The notes below the pieces were generated by a model. That model saw nothing but the letters and a program-made list of their open reading frames with translations, ran no database searches and was not told the DNA's origin. Made by a program: the position numbers and the translations under genes. This document shows, piece after piece, positions 7,534 to 10,239 of a stretch of 10,239 nucleotides of DNA. The stretch's first letter is position 1. Every line of letters starts with the position of its first letter. This DNA comes from Candidatus Subteraquimicrobium carltonvillense (GTDB taxonomy: Bacteria; Actinomycetota; Aquicultoria; Subteraquimicrobiales; Subteraquimicrobiaceae). Location of the stretch: positions 1-10,239 of the forward strand of contig DDKQ01000094.1 in the NCBI GenBank assembly GCA_002339355.1, given 5' to 3'.

Positions 7534-7596
7534 TCTTTACCCTCAATATTTTCGAAATTCAAGGTTTAGCGATCAAATGTTTAAATGAGAGAGATT

Positions 7597-7614
7597 TTGT
7601 GATAAAATTCACAA
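7597..7614. promoter_or_regulatory. CRP/FNR-type palindrome overlapping a -10-like element
   Basis: TTGTGA-TAAAAT-TCACAA is a perfect 6-6-6 dyad that matches the canonical CRP half-site pattern TGTGA-N6-TCACA. The spacer TAAAAT (7603-7608) differs from the TATAAT -10 hexamer at one base. A weak -35-like TTTAAA lies at 7580-7585, 17 bases upstream. If this is a promoter, transcription would start just before the AGGAAGGGG ribosome site (7616-7624), and a bound CRP/FNR-family protein would probably repress. The palindrome is seen directly; the binding protein and the promoter are inferred. Confidence 0.55.
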
Positions 7615-7634
7615 TAGGAAGGGGTATATTACAT

Positions 7635-7799
7635 ATGAAACAAAAATCTCTCTCACCCCATAGGCAAGCCGTGTCTGCCGACAGGCAGGCAGAAAAAACC
7701 CTAAGCACTAAGAGGCTGATCCTTTATACTTTCATCGCCGTTTTTCTCCTAGTGCTTTTCTGGATTTGGATCTGGTTGTTGGTTGCAACCCTTTCTTGA
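7635..7799 (+). CDS. Small single-span membrane protein (hypothetical, 54 residues)
   Basis: I do not recognise this protein. The chosen start, ATG 7635, has a strong ribosome site AGGAAGGGG (7616-7624) ten bases upstream. A GTG at 7599 would extend it by 12 residues but would lie inside the CRP-like palindrome. Residues 1-27 are basic and polar. Residues 28-50 form one hydrophobic, Trp-rich helix (YTFIAVFLLVLFWIWIWLLV) and are followed by only a few residues, giving a probable N-in topology or tail-anchor-like form. Codons for about HRQAVSADRQAE include a palindromic repeat (7672-7691), so that part of the protein may be a recent insertion. It lies 101 bases after hypE on the same strand and may have its own promoter. 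It could also be non-functional. Confidence 0.55.
   Translation: MKQKSLSPHRQAVSADRQAEKTLSTKRLILYTFIAVFLLVLFWIWIWLLVATLS
7672..7691. repeat. Short palindromic repeat inside the small membrane-protein gene
   Basis: TGTCTGCC (7672-7679) and GGCAGGCA (7684-7691) pair around the loop GACA, giving eight base pairs with one G-T wobble. The GC-rich unit stands out in an AT-rich setting and is flanked by further GGC steps (7663-7670). It has the form of a short dispersed palindromic repeat of the REP kind, here translated as part of a protein. No second full copy is visible in this window. Confidence 0.5.
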
Positions 7800-7809
7800 A
7801 AAAGGAAGG
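7790..7809. terminator. Candidate weak terminator or bidirectional hairpin between convergent genes
   Basis: CCTTTCTT and AAGGAAGG form an eight-pair stem with one G-U pair, closed by a GAAA tetraloop. The stem overlaps the TGA of the small membrane-protein gene and lies 30 bases past the stop of the convergent response-regulator gene. Only a short ATTT follows on the plus strand, so it is not a classic intrinsic terminator. The position between converging transcripts is the main support. Confidence 0.35.
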
Positions 7810-7838
7810 ATTTGAGAGGGTAGAAAATGACTCAAAGG

Positions 7839-8585
7839 CTATAATCCTAAAATGGATTTTAGCTTTTTAGCTTGTCTTCGGCTAACAGGGATTTCGCTTC
7901 CCTTGGCATCCTTTACCCGCAGAAGATAGGTTCCTCTGAACATGGGGATTATCTCTTTCACTTGATGAAGATTCACTATATAACCCCTATGGGCTCGGAA
8001 AAATGCTTGACCCCGTAGGCGTGCCTCCAATTCCTTCAAAGCAAATGATGTGATGAAACTCTCGTGATGCGTGTGGATGAAAGCATAATCATTTCTGGTA
8101 TTTATATATATGATATCCTTCGTTGGGAGAAGGATGGTTTTATCTCCCCTGTGAACTGGGATTCTATTGATTTTAATGGTCTCGGGGGTAGGCAACCCTA
8201 CCTCCTTCAATCGATATCCTTTCTTCCTCTCCCAGATTTTGTTTATGGTCTGGGCTAATCGCTCTTCTTTAAATGGTTTAACCAGGTAATCCAGAACATC
8301 CAATTCAAAAGCCTTCACAGCATGCTCACCGTAGGCTGTGACAAAAACCACCGCTGGAGAATCCGGAAGCTCTTGGAGAACTTCCGCCACATGCAGACCG
8401 GTGAGTCCAGGCATTTGAATATCCAAAAATACCACATCGTAAGTCAACGCCTTTATGAGCTCCAATGCCTCCGCAGCGTTGGTGGCTTCCCCAACAACTT
8501 CCACATCTTTAATCTTTTCCAGTATATAACGAAGCTCGGTTCTTGCCGGTGCCTCGTCATCCACTATGAGCGCCTTAATCTTCAT
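7839..8585 (-). CDS. LytTR-family response regulator
   Basis: A two-domain transcription regulator of 248 residues, the usual size for the LytR/AlgR family. The receiver domain (about 1-120) has acidic residues Asp9-Asp10, phospho-acceptor Asp55 in VVFLDIQMPG, Thr83 in FVTAYGEHA and Lys103 in YLVKPF, all expected for an active receiver. The C-terminal part (about 143-248) is a LytTR DNA-binding domain (LPTKDIIYINTRNDYAFIHT, FFRAHRGYIVNLHQVKEI, IPVSRRQAKKLKSIL), which in this family binds direct repeats in promoters. The ATG at 8585 is preceded by a strong AGGAGG and overlaps the end of the kinase gene by 11 bases, so the pair is co-translated. Target genes cannot be read from the window; no obvious lrgAB or cstA-like neighbour is present. 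Confidence 0.95.
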   Translation of the reverse strand: MKIKALIVDDEAPARTELRYILEKIKDVEVVGEATNAAEALELIKALTYDVVFLDIQMPGLTGLHVAEVLQELPDSPAVVFVTAYGEHAVKAFELDVLDYLVKPFKEERLAQTINKIWERKKGYRLKEVGLPTPETIKINRIPVHRGDKTILLPTKDIIYINTRNDYAFIHTHHESFITSFALKELEARLRGQAFFRAHRGYIVNLHQVKEIIPMFRGTYLLRVKDAKGSEIPVSRRQAKKLKSILGL

Positions 8586-9927
8586 GAGAACCTCCTAAAG
8601 CTGACCCTTCCAGTAGACGAGGTATGCAGAGGGTGACTATGGTGCCCTCTCCCATTTCGCTATCGATATTGAGCCTATATTCCTCGCCGTAAAGGCTCTT
8701 TAGCCTTTCATTCACATTGCTCAATCCTATTCCCATTCCCTTACCAAAACCTGATAAGAAAATTTTATCCATATCGGAGGAGCAAATACCCACCCCGTTA
8801 TCTTCGACCTTTATCATCATTTCCGAGTTTTTGAGTTCGGACGAGATTTTTATTTTAAGACCATTGGACGTGAGACCGTGCTTTATAGCATTCTCTACAA
8901 GTGGTTGGAGGATCAAGGCTGGGAGTTTTAAATTTAGCGTGGAGGGATCTATGTCCTCAATTACCCGGAGCTTTTTCCCGAATCTTGCCTTTTCAAAGAT
9001 GAGGTAGGAGTTTACATAGTTTAATTCCTCTTCCAGAGTCACCATGTCACTTCCCCTCTCCAGAGTCTTTCTGAAAAAATCGGCGAACTGAATGAGGAGT
9101 TTTCGCGCTCTGTCGGGTTTGGTACGGCAAAACATGGCGATGGTGTTCAGGGTATTGAATAAGAAATGGGGATTGATCTGAGCCTGCAGGGCTTTAAGCT
9201 CGGCCTTCCAGGCGAGTTCGCGCTGTTTATCGATCTCGGAGAGTTCAAGCTGTGTACTCAAAAGACGTGCCAGTCCCTCGGCCACTGTTATTCGGCTTTC
9301 CGTCAGCTTCTCCTTATTGTCGTAGTAAAACTTGAGGGCTCCAACGGCTTTGCCCCTCAATCCCAGGGGTACAACGATGGCAGTCTTGAGGGGACAGTCC
9401 AGAACGGGACAACCGATCTCCTTTCGAGACTCCAAGATTCGGGTCTCATTATACTTCAAAGATTCCTTGGTAGCCTTGGTTATAATGGGTTTTCCAGCCC
9501 TGTGATGGCTTCCCCCAACCCCAGTAAAAGCCAATACGGTATTAAGGTCGGTCAGAGCCACAGCCATTGCATCCGATTCTTTGTAAATTATTTCCGCTAC
9601 CTTACTCGCTGAATCGAAGTTTAAACCCCTTCTCAAATAGGGCAACGTCTGATTGGCGATCTCCAAAATCTGATGAGATTGCAGTGCTTTTGCATGCTCC
9701 GGCTCATCCTTTAAACCAAAGGAAATGGCCAAGGCCGAAAAGATTCCCAGGGTAATGAGGACGATCAAAAATGGGAAAGCCAGCCCTCCTTTAAAGGTAA
9801 ATCCGGAACTTGAACCGTAAAGATGGATGAGAAAAACAATCCCCAAACCAAAAATTAAACTGAAGATAAAATAAATGCACAGCGTCGAAAGAATATTTTC
9901 CCGCCTATAAAACACTCTACTCACCAC
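8575..9927 (-). CDS. LytS-like sensor histidine kinase (His_kinase family) with GAF domain
   Basis: The 450-residue membrane kinase is the probable partner of the LytTR regulator. The N-terminus has two hydrophobic segments, about residues 14-36 and 47-71. A coiled stretch and a GAF-like sensor domain (about 85-228) follow, with GSHHRAGKPI and the Cys pair in IGCPVLDCPLKTAIVVPL. The kinase core has phospho-acceptor His254 in QAQINPHFLFNTLN, the N-box LVENAIKHG with Asn346, a DNGVG motif and a Gly-rich GKGMGIGLSN lid. The kinase core and GAF resemble LytS/BtsS proteins, but the usual five-span LytS membrane domain is replaced by two spans. The start is taken as GTG 9927: an in-frame TAA lies two codons upstream and no good ribosome site is visible. 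GTG 9924 or 9915 are possible alternatives. Confidence 0.93.
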   Translation of the reverse strand: MVSRVFYRRENILSTLCIYFIFSLIFGLGIVFLIHLYGSSSGFTFKGGLAFPFLIVLITLGIFSALAISFGLKDEPEHAKALQSHQILEIANQTLPYLRRGLNFDSASKVAEIIYKESDAMAVALTDLNTVLAFTGVGGSHHRAGKPIITKATKESLKYNETRILESRKEIGCPVLDCPLKTAIVVPLGLRGKAVGALKFYYDNKEKLTESRITVAEGLARLLSTQLELSEIDKQRELAWKAELKALQAQINPHFLFNTLNTIAMFCRTKPDRARKLLIQFADFFRKTLERGSDMVTLEEELNYVNSYLIFEKARFGKKLRVIEDIDPSTLNLKLPALILQPLVENAIKHGLTSNGLKIKISSELKNSEMMIKVEDNGVGICSSDMDKIFLSGFGKGMGIGLSNVNERLKSLYGEEYRLNIDSEMGEGTIVTLCIPRLLEGSALGGSHED

Positions 9928-9974
9928 AATTTACTTGATTTTACCCGGCATAATCCCCCATTTTTACAAGGTGT

Positions 9975-10002
9975 TTAATACTACACTGTTCACCTCGTAC
10001 AA
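9975..10002 (-). promoter_or_regulatory. Candidate promoter for the kinase-regulator pair
   Basis: On the minus strand, TTGTAC (10002-9997) and TATTAA (9980-9975) are separated by 16 bases. Each is a four-of-six match to sigma-70-type -35 and -10 hexamers. It sits 48 bases upstream of the kinase GTG. AT-rich DNA gives many such matches, so this is only a candidate. Confidence 0.3.
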
Positions 10003-10141
10003 ATTTAAAATGCAAAGATCAAAAATCAAAATTGCAGATCAGAATCCAAAATCTACGACTTTATAGTTTATTATCACATACTAGATTTTATTTGGACTAT
10101 TAACGAATTAGGTCGACACCTTAGACATTCGGGAGGGTAAG

Positions 10142-10213
10142 TGCTTAAGAAAACCGTGTCCTCGCCTATGAAAACCTCTTAAGCATTCTCTTAAGTTTGT
10201 AGCGAGGCGAGAC
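10142..10213. repeat. Nested inverted and direct repeats with three CTTAAG sites
   Basis: TGCTTAAGA (10142-10150) is exactly complementary to TCTTAAGCA (10177-10185), with a 26-base loop. A second stem pairs GTCCTCGCCT (10158-10167) with AGGCGAGAC (10205-10213), with one bulged C. The two stems interlock, so they are mutually exclusive as simple hairpins or could form a pseudoknot. The CTCTTAAG unit is also directly repeated with a 12-base period (10176 and 10188). The arrangement resembles a regulatory RNA leader or a protein-binding repeat array; which of these is unknown. Confidence 0.45.
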
Positions 10214-10239
10214 CCGAGCGGCGGCCGGGGGATGACTTT

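Larger units (their letters stand above)
9928..10239. other. Non-coding right end of the window
   Basis: No convincing gene, tRNA or rRNA is visible in these 312 bases. From 9999 to about 10055 there is an AT-rich run of degenerate short units (AAATTTAAAATGC, AAAGATCAAAAATC, AAAATTGCAGATC, AGAATCCAAAATC), which looks like decayed tandem repeat. From 10130 to the end the composition shifts sharply to GC-rich (GAGCGGCGGCCGGGGG), which may mark the edge of another element or gene leader beyond the window. Confidence 0.5.

Noticed and set aside
7599..7634. GTG at 7599 as start of the small membrane protein
   Set aside because: The codon lies within the CRP-like palindrome and lacks a ribosome site, whereas ATG 7635 has AGGAAGGGG ten bases upstream.
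9166..9612. 148-codon open frame on the plus strand opposite the kinase gene
   Set aside because: It mirrors the GAF and His-box region of a well-supported kinase and shows no domain or start signal of its own.
9928..9948. Tiny upstream frame (MPGKIK) before the kinase start
   Set aside because: Six codons on the minus strand with no ribosome site; it is more likely chance than a regulatory leader peptide.
10195..10239. Start of an rRNA or tRNA gene at the GC-rich right edge
   Set aside because: No tRNA arms or recognisable rRNA signature can be read in the few bases available.

Overview
The window reads as bacterial chromosomal DNA from an anaerobic, hydrogen-metabolising organism. It carries four [NiFe]-hydrogenase maturation genes (hypF, hypC, hypD, hypE) and an oxygen-sensitive class III ribonucleotide reductase (nrdD). 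A LytS/LytTR-type two-component system lies on the other strand. Base composition is moderate, GTG starts are common, and genes are tightly packed. The lineage cannot be fixed from sequence alone. A deep-branching anaerobic Gram-positive or actinobacterial-type organism, possibly thermophilic, would fit, but this is a weak inference.

Layout. Positions 1-1916 (+) are the 3' part of hypF, cut by the left edge of the window. nrdD (1900-5034) overlaps hypF by 17 bases. Its product is interrupted by two small inteins, at residues 255-431 and 543-701, and neither has room for a homing endonuclease. After an 89-base gap come hypC (5124-5348) and hypD (5332-6420), again overlapping by 17 bases. A 99-base gap follows, nearly filled by a long imperfect hairpin, and then hypE (6520-7533). 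After hypE lies a perfect CRP/FNR-type palindrome (7597-7614), just upstream of a 54-residue single-span membrane protein (7635-7799). A small palindromic repeat is embedded in that protein's coding sequence. On the minus strand, a sensor kinase (9927-8575) and its LytTR response regulator (8585-7839) form an overlapping pair that converges on the hyp cluster. The last 310 bases hold no convincing gene. They contain a candidate kinase promoter, an AT-rich degenerate repeat block and a nested set of inverted and direct repeats at the right edge.

How the genes work together. HypF makes the thiocarbamoyl group on HypE from carbamoyl phosphate, and HypE dehydrates it to thiocyanate. The HypC-HypD complex then carries the Fe(CN)2CO unit to the hydrogenase large subunit. 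The hydrogenase itself, hypA and hypB are not in the window. NrdD makes deoxyribonucleotides anaerobically and needs an activase (NrdG) that is also absent here. Its translational overlap with hypF suggests co-expression of two oxygen-sensitive functions. The targets of the two-component system are unknown.

The most notable points are the doubly intein-split NrdD, with the second intein directly before a Cys-Cys pair likely to be in the active site; nrdD lodged inside a hyp operon; the hypD-hypE hairpin; and the CRP-like operator overlapping a -10-like element.
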